From the NCBI GenBank assembly GCA_037131145.1, contig JBAXRP010000005.1:1-55713 (forward strand): 55,713 bases of DNA. Reading direction: 5' to 3'. Numbering within the stretch: position 1 is the first letter of the stretch; each line of letters opens with the position of its first letter. The position numbers and the translations under genes are program-made. Shown one piece after another: positions 13,823-22,463 of the stretch. Below the pieces are notes generated by a model. It had not been told where the DNA came from, ran no database searches, and worked only from the letters and a program-made list of their open reading frames with translations. The DNA is from CAIVAT01 sp037131145 (lineage in GTDB: Bacteria; Bacteroidota; Bacteroidia; Bacteroidales; FEN-979).

Positions 13823-15643
13823 ATGAAAAGATTTTTTAAAATTTTACGATATGCCGGTCCCTATTGGGTTTACGCTGTTTTAAACGTTGTTTTTAACATT
13901 TTATCGGTTCTTTTTTCCCTTGCCTCCTTCGGATTATTCATCCCAGTGCTTCAAATGCTCTTTCACCAGATTGAAATACCGCATTCAGCCCCGCCTGTAA
14001 AATTGGAAATAAATGCACTGAAGGATAATTTCTATTATTATACCGGTCACCTGCTCGAAAAATATGGAAATGAAAGGATGCTTATTTATATTGGCATCAC
14101 AATCATAGTCCTCTATTTCCTGAAAAACCTGTTTCGTTACCTTGCAATGTATTTTTTGGCCGTGGTGAGAAATGGGGTGGTAAAAGATTTGCGGAATGAT
14201 CTCTATTTAAAAATTTTGATCCTTCCGTTGTCCTATTTTAATGAAAAACGCAAAGGGGATATCATTGCCCGGATGACAACCGACGTGCAGGAGGTTGAAT
14301 GGTCAATTATGAGTTCGCTGGAGATGGCTTTCCGCGATCCTATTACAATGATAACCTTCCTCATCACTCTTTTTGTTTTAAGTCCGTCGTTGACGGTTTT
14401 CGTTCTTGTTCTGCTCCCTGTCAGTGGTTTAATTATCGGCAGAATTGGAAAAAGCCTCAAACGCACCTCCGATAAAGGTCAGTTAAGGATGGGCATAATA
14501 CTATCCATGATCGAAGAGACGATTTCCGGACTGCGAATTATAAAAGCGTTCAATGCAATTGATTTTGCCAACAATCGGTTTAGAAATACGAATAATGATT
14601 ATAACCGACTTATGATTCGGTTGTACAGGAAACGTGATCTGGCGTCGCCACTTAGCGAATTTCTAAGCGCATGTGTGGTTACTATTGTACTTTGGTACGG
14701 CGGTAAGCTGGTTTTTACGCCCGGCAATTTCCTTGACGCCGCTGCATTTCTAGTTTATCTTGGAATATTTTCTCAGTTAATGCCTCCTGCAAAAGCCATT
14801 ACTCAAGCTTATTACAACATTCAGAAAGGCGCCGCTTCTGTTGACCGGATTGAACATATTCTTTCCGAACCGGAGGTGATTGAAGAAAAAGCCGACGCTT
14901 TGGAGAAAAATGAATTTTTGTCGGAAATTGAATACCGGAATGTCAGTTTTGCCTACGCGATGGAGCCGGTTCTGAAAAATATCAACCTGATTATCCCAAA
15001 AGGACGGACGATTGCTGTCGTAGGTCCGTCGGGTGGTGGAAAATCAACGCTTGTTGATCTCCTGCCTCGGTTTTACGATTGTATTGAGGGTGGAATTTTC
15101 ATTGATGGCATTGACATCCGCGACATGATTATCCACAATGTAAGAGGTTTGATGGGAATTGTATCGCAGGAAACTATTCTGTTCAACGACACGGTTTTCA
15201 ACAATATCTCCTTTGGCATGGAGAATGTGAGTGAGGAAGCGGTTATTGCCGCATCAAGGGTTGCCAACGCTCATGAATTTGTTGAAAAAATGCCGCTTGG
15301 ATACTACACCAACATTGGCGACCGGGGAACAAAACTCTCCGGCGGGCAGCGACAGCGGCTTAGTATTGCCCGCGCTGTTTTACGTAACCCGCCAATTCTT
15401 ATTCTCGACGAAGCCACTTCAGCTTTGGATACAGAATCGGAACGCCTTGTTCAGCAGGCTTTGGAAAATCTAATGAGGAACCGTACTTCAATTGTAATTG
15501 CACACCGGCTTTCAACTATTCAATTTGCCGATGAAATCATAGTTATGCAAGCCGGAATACTTATCGAACGTGGCGCCCACAATGATTTACTTGAGAAGAA
15601 TGGCGTTTACAGGAAACTTTACGAACTACAATCATTTGTTTAA
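13823..15643 (+). CDS. MsbA-type ABC exporter (fused permease-ATPase)
   Basis: This 606-residue half-transporter has six membrane helices in the first 330 residues and a nucleotide-binding domain from about 370. Walker A is VGPSGGGKST (about 402-411), the ABC signature is LSGGQRQRLSIARAVL (about 505) and Walker B is ILILDEATSALD, with the H-loop in VIAHRLSTI. It works as a homodimer flipping a lipid across the inner membrane. In this phylum such genes are usually annotated as lipid A exporters (MsbA). The lipid A genes 6 kb away fit that, but substrate is not proven by sequence. The gene is followed closely by two octamer repeats and a convergent PBP4-like gene. Confidence 0.88.
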   Translation: MKRFFKILRYAGPYWVYAVLNVVFNILSVLFSLASFGLFIPVLQMLFHQIEIPHSAPPVKLEINALKDNFYYYTGHLLEKYGNERMLIYIGITIIVLYFLKNLFRYLAMYFLAVVRNGVVKDLRNDLYLKILILPLSYFNEKRKGDIIARMTTDVQEVEWSIMSSLEMAFRDPITMITFLITLFVLSPSLTVFVLVLLPVSGLIIGRIGKSLKRTSDKGQLRMGIILSMIEETISGLRIIKAFNAIDFANNRFRNTNNDYNRLMIRLYRKRDLASPLSEFLSACVVTIVLWYGGKLVFTPGNFLDAAAFLVYLGIFSQLMPPAKAITQAYYNIQKGAASVDRIEHILSEPEVIEEKADALEKNEFLSEIEYRNVSFAYAMEPVLKNINLIIPKGRTIAVVGPSGGGKSTLVDLLPRFYDCIEGGIFIDGIDIRDMIIHNVRGLMGIVSQETILFNDTVFNNISFGMENVSEEAVIAASRVANAHEFVEKMPLGYYTNIGDRGTKLSGGQRQRLSIARAVLRNPPILILDEATSALDTESERLVQQALENLMRNRTSIVIAHRLSTIQFADEIIVMQAGILIERGAHNDLLEKNGVYRKLYELQSFV

Positions 15644-15652
15644 CCACCACTG

Positions 15653-15668
15653 TTTCGCTAATTCGCTA
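15653..15668. repeat. Two octamer repeats (xTTCGCTA)
   Basis: Two adjacent 8-bp units, TTTCGCTA and ATTCGCTA, fill the 26-bp gap between the convergent exporter and PBP4-like genes. It is short and could be chance, but it fits the pattern of arrays at gene ends. Confidence 0.45.
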
Positions 15669-15669
15669 T

Positions 15670-16518
15670 TCAAACTTCCGCCATCCTAATCATCACCGAC
15701 TCCAGTTTCTTTTTCATCAGTTTTACGCGGCAATCGAAATTATTCACAATCAGTGAAAATACCAGTTTACGACCGGTAACTGTGTTTATGTAACCTGCAA
15801 AACTTTTCACATTGTTTATAGTTCCGGTTTTTGCCCTGATTCGTCCAACAGCGGCGCTGCCTTTCATGGCGCGGTGAAGCGTTCCTGTGAGACCAGCGAG
15901 CGGAAGAGATTCCAGAAAAACTTCAAAATAAGGAGAAGCGCGCATTGCGTAAAGAGCGTCAACCAGTTGTTTGGGAGAGATAGCATTGTTTCTGGAAAGT
16001 CCGTTACCATCGTAAAAATTCATCCCCTCGGTATCAACGCCCTTTGTTTGCCAGAAATCCAGTATAGCCTGAACGCCTGACTCGGTAGTAGCTTTGTTGT
16101 AAACTTTCCCACCGATTTTGCGAAGTAGTTTTGATGAGCGCCAGTTAACGCTCATCTGGTTGGTGATTGTAACTTCAGGGAAAACCGGTTTGCCGAAAAA
16201 TTCCAATGCGGCAGCGGTAACAAAAATTTTTAAGGTTGACGCCGGCATCATAAGTTGTTTTGAATGATAATCGGCAACGATTACAGGATCTTTTGTTGTA
16301 ACATCCACGATTAGGTAGCCAAGCGAGGCATTCTGAAGCAAAGGGTCATTCTGAAGTAAATTCAACGCCTGAAGCATTGCGTCAAAACTATGGTCAAACA
16401 CTTTGTGCCCAATTACAGGAAGGACTTTATTTGTATTTGAGTTTGAAGTATCGTTCTGACAGGAAAACAAAGTTTGCAGCAAAATCAGCAATAAAATAAT
16501 GATTGGTTTTGAAGACAT
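15670..16518 (-). CDS. Compact PBP4-like (peptidase S13) D-Ala-D-Ala carboxypeptidase lipoprotein
   Basis: From ATG 16518 the protein is 282 residues with a lipoprotein signal (lipobox LFSC, about Cys20). The penicillin-binding motifs are all present: SxxK as STLK (S94, K97), SxN as SRN (175-177) in DGNGLSRNNAISP, and KTG (230-232) in RIRAKTGT. These contexts match the DacB/PBP4 family. PBP4 enzymes normally carry a large insertion between SxxK and SxN, giving about 240 residues between the motifs in E. coli; here there are only about 80. The gene is open throughout, so this is a clean compact form, not a frameshift. I chose ATG 16518 over the longer frame because it begins the signal peptide. 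The function would be peptidoglycan trimming. Confidence 0.8.
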   Translation of the reverse strand: MSSKPIIILLLILLQTLFSCQNDTSNSNTNKVLPVIGHKVFDHSFDAMLQALNLLQNDPLLQNASLGYLIVDVTTKDPVIVADYHSKQLMMPASTLKIFVTAAALEFFGKPVFPEVTITNQMSVNWRSSKLLRKIGGKVYNKATTESGVQAILDFWQTKGVDTEGMNFYDGNGLSRNNAISPKQLVDALYAMRASPYFEVFLESLPLAGLTGTLHRAMKGSAAVGRIRAKTGTINNVKSFAGYINTVTGRKLVFSLIVNNFDCRVKLMKKKLESVMIRMAEV

Positions 16519-16633
16519 CTGGCAGGTGTTGCAAATATTTGCCAAAGATCGGAAAAAATGGTTAATCATGGCTTAATTATATTTACCTCTGATAATAATT
16601 CCTTTTTTATCCCTAACCTGCCATTGCTTTGCA

Positions 16634-17038
16634 TCATGTTTCGATTACCCTTTCTTTTTCCCCGCTGATCCTGACCCTAACGGTTTCATCCGGAAGTAAG
16701 GATTCTATCAGTTCCGGCCACTCCAGGAAGCAGTAACTCCCCGAAAAAAGATAGTCTTCATAACCAATGTCGAAGGCCTCCTCGGTTTTTTTTATCCGGT
16801 AAAAATCGAAATGAAAAATAGTTTTGCCATCAACGGTTTTGTATTCGTTGATGATAGAAAATGTTGGGCTTTGAACAATATCGGCAACGCCCAATTCCTG
16901 ACATATTGCCTTGATAAACGTGGTTTTTCCCGCGCCCATACTTCCATAAAGGGCAAAAATCCGAACATTCGGGTAGGCGGTTAACAATTCAATTGCCGCT
17001 CCCGGAAGTTCTGATTCCGATTTTATGGTACATTTCAA
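16634..17038 (-). CDS. tsaE: tRNA threonylcarbamoyladenosine biosynthesis ATPase TsaE
   Basis: This 134-residue P-loop protein works with TsaB and TsaD to make t6A37 on ANN-decoding tRNAs. Walker A is GSMGAGKTT (32-40), followed by SPTFSIINEY, the family switch region, HFDFYRIKK and the C-terminal FLEWPELI. Length and motifs are complete. No ATG precedes the P-loop in frame; a TAG lies five codons upstream, so TTG at 17038 is the apparent start. It follows porX by 20 bp on the same strand, so the two are probably co-transcribed. Confidence 0.94.
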   Translation of the reverse strand: MKCTIKSESELPGAAIELLTAYPNVRIFALYGSMGAGKTTFIKAICQELGVADIVQSPTFSIINEYKTVDGKTIFHFDFYRIKKTEEAFDIGYEDYLFSGSYCFLEWPELIESLLPDETVRVRISGEKERVIET

Positions 17039-17058
17039 GGTTGACGATTTCTAAAATT

Positions 17059-18612
17059 TTATTTTGGTTTTAGGGTGATAAAAGGAATCAAAATCTCCTC
17101 CATCGAGATACCGCCATGCTGGAAGGTGTTTTTATAGTAGTTTGCGTAATGGTTATAGTTATTCGGGTATGCAAAAAAATCATTTTTACGGCAAAAAACA
17201 AAGGAGGCGTTTACATGCGATTTGGGCAAGAATATATCCGCCGGATTACGAACCTCGTAAACCTCATTCTGTTCATACTTCAAAGCTCTGCCGGTTTTAT
17301 AACGCAAGTTGGTATTTGTATTCCTGTCGCCAAGAATTTTCACCGGATTATCAACCCTGATGGAGCCGTGATCGGTGGTAATTACCACATTAACGTCTTT
17401 TTCCGAAAGGTATCTGAGAATTTCAAGCAGCGGCGAATGGTTGAACCAGCTCAATGTAAGCGACCGGTATGCCTTTTCATCATCAGCAAGTTCCCTGATA
17501 ATTTCCATCTCGGTGCGCGCATGAGAAAGCATGTCAACAAAGTTGTAAACAATAAAATTCAGCTTGTTGACCATCAGATTCGGCATAAGTTCAACCAGTT
17601 TCTTTCCGTAAGTCTGGTTAAGAACCTTATAATAGGAATACTTGATATCGTGTCCATAACGTTTCAGAAGTTCGCCAAGCAACTCGCTTTCATAGTTATT
17701 TTTAGGACCTTCCTCATCTTCATTGATCCATAATTTCGGATATTTTCTCTCTATTTCGGTTGGAAGAAGTCCTGCAAAAAGCGAATTCCGGGAATATTGA
17801 GTAACAGAAGGCAGGATGCTATAGTAAATTTCCTCCTTCTCAACCCTGAAATAGTCTTCGAGAACCGGCTGAAGAACTTTCCACTGATCAAACCGAAGGT
17901 TATCAATCAAAATGACAAAGGTTGGTTTATGGTCATTGAGTAATGGAAAAACCTTCTCCTTTACCAGAGTGTGCGACTGAACCGGTTTATCATGCGACTT
18001 GCCTGCAATCCAGTCAGTGTAATTCCTTTCAACGAATTTACAGAACATCTGATTGGCTTCATTCTTCTGCATTTCAAGAATCTGATTCATTCCGTCATCA
18101 GACAATTGCCCCAATTTTAATTCCCAGAAGATCAATTTTTTATAAATCTCTTTCCACTCCTCAAAATTCAATCGGGCGCTAATCTCCATGCCGATATTTC
18201 TGAATTCCTGCTGGTATTGATGAGTGGTTTTTTCACTGACCAGTTTTTTGTTTTCAAGATTTTTCTTCAGGCAAAGAAGAATCTGGTTCGGTTTAACGGG
18301 TTTGATCAGGTAATCGGCAATGCTGGAGCCAATGGCGTCCTCCATGATGCTTTCCTCCTCGCTCTTTGTAATCATAACGACCGGGAGAGACGATTGAATC
18401 TCTTTAATCCTTGCCAGGGTCTCAATCCCGGAAATCCCAGGCATCTGTTCGTCAAGAAAAACAATATCAAACGGTTTTGCCTTAATCATTTCAATAGCAT
18501 CCTGCCCGTTATTTATCGTATGTACATCGTATCCCTTTTCCTTTAAAAAAATAATATGCGGTTTCATCAGGTCAATTTCATCATCAACCCAGAGAATTGT
18601 GATTCTATCCAT
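17059..18612 (-). CDS. porX: PorX-type response regulator with PglZ domain
   Basis: This 517-residue protein (from ATG 18612) has a receiver domain (1-120) with acidic pocket D10/D11, phospho-acceptor D54 in FLDEQMPG and K at about 104 in YLIKPVKP. A helical linker and a PglZ domain of the alkaline phosphatase superfamily follow (FVILIDNLRFDQW, SVTQYSRNSLFAGLLP, VITTDHGSIRV). This architecture is PorX, the regulator of type IX secretion with PorY and sigma-P, whose PglZ domain hydrolyses oligonucleotides in studied homologues. I rejected the 28 upstream residues because the receiver normally starts with MDR/ME-like sequence. It links to the two type IX cargo genes at 42.6-46 kb. No PorY kinase is adjacent. 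Confidence 0.94.
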   Translation of the reverse strand: MDRITILWVDDEIDLMKPHIIFLKEKGYDVHTINNGQDAIEMIKAKPFDIVFLDEQMPGISGIETLARIKEIQSSLPVVMITKSEEESIMEDAIGSSIADYLIKPVKPNQILLCLKKNLENKKLVSEKTTHQYQQEFRNIGMEISARLNFEEWKEIYKKLIFWELKLGQLSDDGMNQILEMQKNEANQMFCKFVERNYTDWIAGKSHDKPVQSHTLVKEKVFPLLNDHKPTFVILIDNLRFDQWKVLQPVLEDYFRVEKEEIYYSILPSVTQYSRNSLFAGLLPTEIERKYPKLWINEDEEGPKNNYESELLGELLKRYGHDIKYSYYKVLNQTYGKKLVELMPNLMVNKLNFIVYNFVDMLSHARTEMEIIRELADDEKAYRSLTLSWFNHSPLLEILRYLSEKDVNVVITTDHGSIRVDNPVKILGDRNTNTNLRYKTGRALKYEQNEVYEVRNPADIFLPKSHVNASFVFCRKNDFFAYPNNYNHYANYYKNTFQHGGISMEEILIPFITLKPK

Positions 18613-18639
18613 AAAATTCGTTTGATTAAATAAATGTCG

Positions 18640-18647
18640 TAAGTTTG
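18640..18647 (+). promoter_or_regulatory. -7 box (TAAGTTTG) for the HD phosphohydrolase gene
   Basis: TAAGTTTG matches TAnnTTTG on the + strand, 55 bp before the TTG start at 18703. A TTTG lies 15 bp upstream (18621-18624), closer than usual. Confidence 0.45.
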
Positions 18648-18702
18648 CTTTTATTGTGCAAGTAAGCCTCTTTTTACATTTCTTTAACAAAAACAACCCG
18701 AT

Positions 18703-19941
18703 TTGTTCGCCACCAACAAACTAAAGATCATCAACGACCCTGTTTACGGATTTATCACAATCCCGAGTGCATTGGTATTTGATATCATTGAGCATCCCTG
18801 GTTTCAACGATTGCGCCGGATCAAACAACTCGGACTTACCAATTACACTTATCCATCGGCGCAACACACCCGTTTTCAGCACGCGCTGGGAGCTATGCAC
18901 CTGATGATCCAGGCTATCGGCGTTCTTCGTTCAAAGGGAATTATTATCGCGGACGACGAGGCAGAAGGTTTGACCATTGCAATTCTGTTGCACGACATTG
19001 GGCATGGACCCTATTCACACACTCTTGAACAGACAATAGTCAGAAATCTCCACCATGAAGAATTATCAGAACTTTTCATTGCTGCCCTGAACCGGCATTT
19101 CAACGGCGCTCTCGATACTGCTTACGCAATTTTTACCGATAATTATAAAAAGCAGTTTCTTCACCAGTTGGTTTCAAGCCAGTTGGATATGGACAGGCTG
19201 GATTATCTTGCCCGCGACAGTTTTTTCACGGGGGTTGCCGAAGGGGTAATAAGTTACGACCGGATTATCAAAATGCTTACGGTGCATGAAGACGAGTTGG
19301 TAGTTGAAGGAAAAGGCATCTATTCGATTGAGAAATTCCTGATTTCCCGTCGCCTGATGTACTGGCAGGTTTACCTTCACAAAACAGTTATTGCCGCAGA
19401 TCAGTTGCTTGTGAATATCATGAAACGTGCAAAATGGCTCACAGAATCAGGGGTTCATCTGTTTTCTACCCCGGCATTGGAACAATTTTTAATCTTTACA
19501 CCCTCAAAATCCGATTTTGAATTGTACCCGAAGTGGCTTGATCAGTTTGCCCAGCTTGATGATTACGACATATTTTCGTCAATTAAAACCTGGCGCGAAA
19601 ATCCCGACCCAATTTTATCTTACCTGTCGGACAACCTTGTAAACCGCAAACTGTTCAGAGTAGAGATGCAATCGGAACCTTTTGATCCTGTGTATGTGGA
19701 AACGCTGCGAAGTCAAACCATGCTTTATTTCAATCTGACTGAAAAGGAATTGCCATATTACTTTACCTGCGAGCGGGTGGAAAACAAGGCATATAATCCA
19801 TTGCATGACCGAATAATGATTAAAGGAAAATCAAACGAGCTAACCGATATTTCAAAGGCTTCTGAGCAGTTGAACAATGCTATGATGCCAACCACTGTGA
19901 GTAAGTATCTATTGTATTATCCCAAAGAGATAAATCACTAA
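18703..19941 (+). CDS. HD-superfamily phosphohydrolase (dNTPase-like)
   Basis: This 412-residue cytosolic metal-dependent phosphohydrolase is of the dGTPase-like HD family common in Bacteroidota. Metal ligands are visible: H55/R58 in HTRFQHALG, the HD doublet H97-D98 in LLHDIGHGPYSHTLE, and a distal Asp in LDMDRLDYLARD. The N-terminus NKLKIINDPVYGFI is the conserved family start. The only possible initiator before it is TTG at 18703, since TAA lies six codons upstream and no ATG intervenes. It probably hydrolyses dNTPs or related nucleotides; the exact substrate is not known. It precedes the lipid A operon by 93 bp. Confidence 0.88.
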   Translation: MFATNKLKIINDPVYGFITIPSALVFDIIEHPWFQRLRRIKQLGLTNYTYPSAQHTRFQHALGAMHLMIQAIGVLRSKGIIIADDEAEGLTIAILLHDIGHGPYSHTLEQTIVRNLHHEELSELFIAALNRHFNGALDTAYAIFTDNYKKQFLHQLVSSQLDMDRLDYLARDSFFTGVAEGVISYDRIIKMLTVHEDELVVEGKGIYSIEKFLISRRLMYWQVYLHKTVIAADQLLVNIMKRAKWLTESGVHLFSTPALEQFLIFTPSKSDFELYPKWLDQFAQLDDYDIFSSIKTWRENPDPILSYLSDNLVNRKLFRVEMQSEPFDPVYVETLRSQTMLYFNLTEKELPYYFTCERVENKAYNPLHDRIMIKGKSNELTDISKASEQLNNAMMPTTVSKYLLYYPKEINH

Positions 19942-20034
19942 TTATCTGATAGTTTATAAATTACTACCTGGGTTTGCAAAATTTTTGGTAACTTGCGCCG
20001 CTATTTTACATTGTAAAAATCACTATAATAATTG

Positions 20035-21066
20035 ATGGAATTTACTGCCAGTCAGATTGCCGGATTTCTCAATGGCGTCGTTGAAGGCGACCCGGATACC
20101 AGGGTTAGCAATCTATCGAAAATTGATGAGGCCGAGCCGGGAACAATGACCTTCCTTGCTAATCCAAAATATACCCCATATATTTATACAACAAAGGCTG
20201 CGATCATTGTTGTTAATAAAGATTTAATCGCCGCCCAGTCAGTTCCCTGCACTCTTATACGCGTTGACGACGCCTATTCGGCTTTTGCCACCTTGCTTGA
20301 AATGTTCAGCAATGCCAGTCCTTCGGTTACCGGAATATCAAAGCAATGTTCTATCGCCTCTTCAGTCTCAATGGGCGCCAATATTTCAATTGGCGACTTT
20401 TCATACGTTGGCAAAAATTCGGTTATAGGCGCTAATGTTTACATTCATCCTCAGGTTTATATTGGCGATAATGTTGTAATCGGCGACAATTCTATCTTTT
20501 TTCCGGGAGTAAAAGTTTATAATGATAGTGTTATCGGGAAGAATTGCACTTTACATTCAGGAGTTGTTATTGGTTCAGATGGTTTTGGTTTCGCGCCGAT
20601 ATCAGGAAATCACTATCAGAAAATTCCTCAGCTTGGCAATGTAATTCTTGAAGATCATGTTGAAATAGGATCAAACACCACAATTGACAGGGCAACTCTC
20701 GGTTCCACCATCATCAGGAAAGGAGTTAAACTCGACAATCTTATCCAGGTTGGGCACAATGCCGAGATCGGCGAGAATACGGTAATAGCGGCTCAGACCG
20801 GTATCAGCGGTTCTACTAAAATCGGAAAGAACTGCATGATTGGCGGGCAGGTAGGCATTGTGGGTCATATCACAATTGCCGACGACGTTAAAATCGGCGC
20901 AGGATCGGGAGTTGAAGCAAGCATTACAAAGCAGGGCGCAATGATGCTTGGATCGCCTGCTATTGAAATCCATAAAGCGAGGCGAAATTTCATCCATTGG
21001 CGTAACCTCGATGAAATTGTTAAAAAGATATACAAATTAGAAAAAAAGGTTCAATCAACGATATGA
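20035..21066 (+). CDS. lpxD: UDP-3-O-(3-hydroxyacyl)glucosamine N-acyltransferase LpxD
   Basis: This 343-residue enzyme does the third step of lipid A synthesis, adding the N-linked hydroxyacyl chain from acyl-ACP. An N-terminal uridine-binding domain (1-100; EAEPGTMTFLANPKY) is followed by a left-handed beta-helix of hexapeptide repeats (about 105-310) and a C-terminal helix. The catalytic histidine is H241 in NLIQVGHNAEIG, next to the family motif GSDGFGFAPISG. I chose ATG 20035 over the TTG one codon earlier. It overlaps the next gene by ATGA (21063-21066), a translationally coupled lipid A operon. Confidence 0.96.
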   Translation: MEFTASQIAGFLNGVVEGDPDTRVSNLSKIDEAEPGTMTFLANPKYTPYIYTTKAAIIVVNKDLIAAQSVPCTLIRVDDAYSAFATLLEMFSNASPSVTGISKQCSIASSVSMGANISIGDFSYVGKNSVIGANVYIHPQVYIGDNVVIGDNSIFFPGVKVYNDSVIGKNCTLHSGVVIGSDGFGFAPISGNHYQKIPQLGNVILEDHVEIGSNTTIDRATLGSTIIRKGVKLDNLIQVGHNAEIGENTVIAAQTGISGSTKIGKNCMIGGQVGIVGHITIADDVKIGAGSGVEASITKQGAMMLGSPAIEIHKARRNFIHWRNLDEIVKKIYKLEKKVQSTI

Positions 21067-22454
21067 GTGAAAGGCAGAGAACAATCAGTGAACAGGTGAG
21101 TATTTCCGGCGTTGGTTTACATACCGGAAATGAAGTTGTCATCACTTTTAAACCGGCTCCGGATAATTACGGATATAAATTTCGCAGGGTTGACCTGAAT
21201 ACCGGAACACTCGTTGACGCTGATGTTGACAATGTTGTTGATACCTCACGCGGAACCAGCATCGAACAGGATGGAGTTCGTATTGACACGGTGGAGCATG
21301 TTCTGGCAGCTTTATCGGGTTTGGAGATTGACAATGCCCTGATTGAAATGAACCAATCCGAAACCCCTATTCTCGACGGAAGTTCCAGATACTATGTTGA
21401 GGCGCTTGAGTCGGCGGGGATTGTTGAGCAGAAAGCTTTGCGCAGCTACTGTGAGATAACATCGAACATCACATTTCTGGATGTGGAAAAAAAGGTGGAA
21501 CTCATTGCAATTCCTTCAACGGAATTCAGGGTTTCGGTAATGATTGATTATGAATCGAAAATCCTTCGCTCCCAAAATGCCACTCTCAATAATATCGCAC
21601 GCTTCAAAGATGATTTTGCCACTTGTCGCACATTCGTGTTTCTCCATGAGCTGGAATATCTTGTCAACAATAATCTGATCAAAGGCGGCGATCTTAGCAA
21701 TGCCATCGTTTTTGTTGACCGTGAAATGTCGCGCGAGGAGCTGGATCGCCTTGCCCATCTTTTTAACAAACCGAAAGTTGAAGTATTAAGAGAAGGAATC
21801 CTGAACAACCTCGAATTGCAATTTCCCAATGAACCGGCGCGGCACAAACTTCTTGATGTTGTTGGCGACCTCGCTCTCGTTGGAATGCCTATCAAGGGAC
21901 ATATTATTGCAACGCGCCCCGGGCATTATTCCAATGTGCAATTTGCCAGAATGATTAAAAAACAGATGCTGAAAGAGCGCAGGCTTGAGGTTGGTCCAAA
22001 ATTCGATCTGAATAAAACGCCACTTTATAACATCAATCAGATCAAGGAGATTCTTCCACATCGTCCGCCATTCCTTTTTATTGATAAGATACTTGAAATG
22101 GGCAAGGATTATGTAGTGGGCGTGAAAAACGTAACCATCAATGAAACTTTCTTTGTCGGACATTTTCCAGATGAACCTGTTTTACCGGGAGTTATCCAGA
22201 TTGAGGCGATGGCGCAAACAGGCGGAATTCTGGCTTTAAACATGGTTGACGATCCTCAGAATTACAATACCCTTTTCGTAAAAATTGACAGCGTTAAATT
22301 CAGGAATAAGGTAGTGCCGGGAGATACAATTGTATTTTTTAATCAGCTTACCGCTCCCATGCGACGTGGATTAATTTGTATGAAAGGCGTTGCTTATGTA
22401 GGTAGCAAAATAGTTATGGAAGCCGAGATGATGGCTCAAATTCAACGCAAATAA
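21063..22454 (+). CDS. lpxC-fabZ: Bifunctional LpxC deacetylase / FabZ dehydratase
   Basis: This 463-residue fusion is characteristic of Bacteroidota. Residues 1-305 are LpxC, the committed zinc deacetylase of lipid A synthesis: zinc ligands H79 (TVEHVLAALSG), H261 and D265 (ARHKLLDVVGDLALVG), plus catalytic-site H288 (RPGHYSN). Residues about 320-463 are FabZ, the 3-hydroxyacyl-ACP dehydratase, with LPHRPPFLFIDKI and the active-site H367 and E381 in GHFPDEPVLPGVIQIEAMAQ. Joining them couples the use of hydroxyacyl-ACP for lipid A to its dehydration for fatty acids. It sits between lpxD and lpxA. Confidence 0.97.
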   Translation: MSERQRTISEQVSISGVGLHTGNEVVITFKPAPDNYGYKFRRVDLNTGTLVDADVDNVVDTSRGTSIEQDGVRIDTVEHVLAALSGLEIDNALIEMNQSETPILDGSSRYYVEALESAGIVEQKALRSYCEITSNITFLDVEKKVELIAIPSTEFRVSVMIDYESKILRSQNATLNNIARFKDDFATCRTFVFLHELEYLVNNNLIKGGDLSNAIVFVDREMSREELDRLAHLFNKPKVEVLREGILNNLELQFPNEPARHKLLDVVGDLALVGMPIKGHIIATRPGHYSNVQFARMIKKQMLKERRLEVGPKFDLNKTPLYNINQIKEILPHRPPFLFIDKILEMGKDYVVGVKNVTINETFFVGHFPDEPVLPGVIQIEAMAQTGGILALNMVDDPQNYNTLFVKIDSVKFRNKVVPGDTIVFFNQLTAPMRRGLICMKGVAYVGSKIVMEAEMMAQIQRK

Positions 22455-22463
22455 CTGTAAAGT

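Noticed and set aside
15670..16569. Treating the PBP4-like gene as a pseudogene because it is short
   Set aside because: All three active-site motifs, the lipoprotein signal and a continuous frame remain, so an intact compact enzyme is more likely.
17116..17733. A 205-codon plus-strand frame opposite porX
   Set aside because: It lies wholly within the conserved PglZ domain gene on the other strand and shows no protein features of its own.
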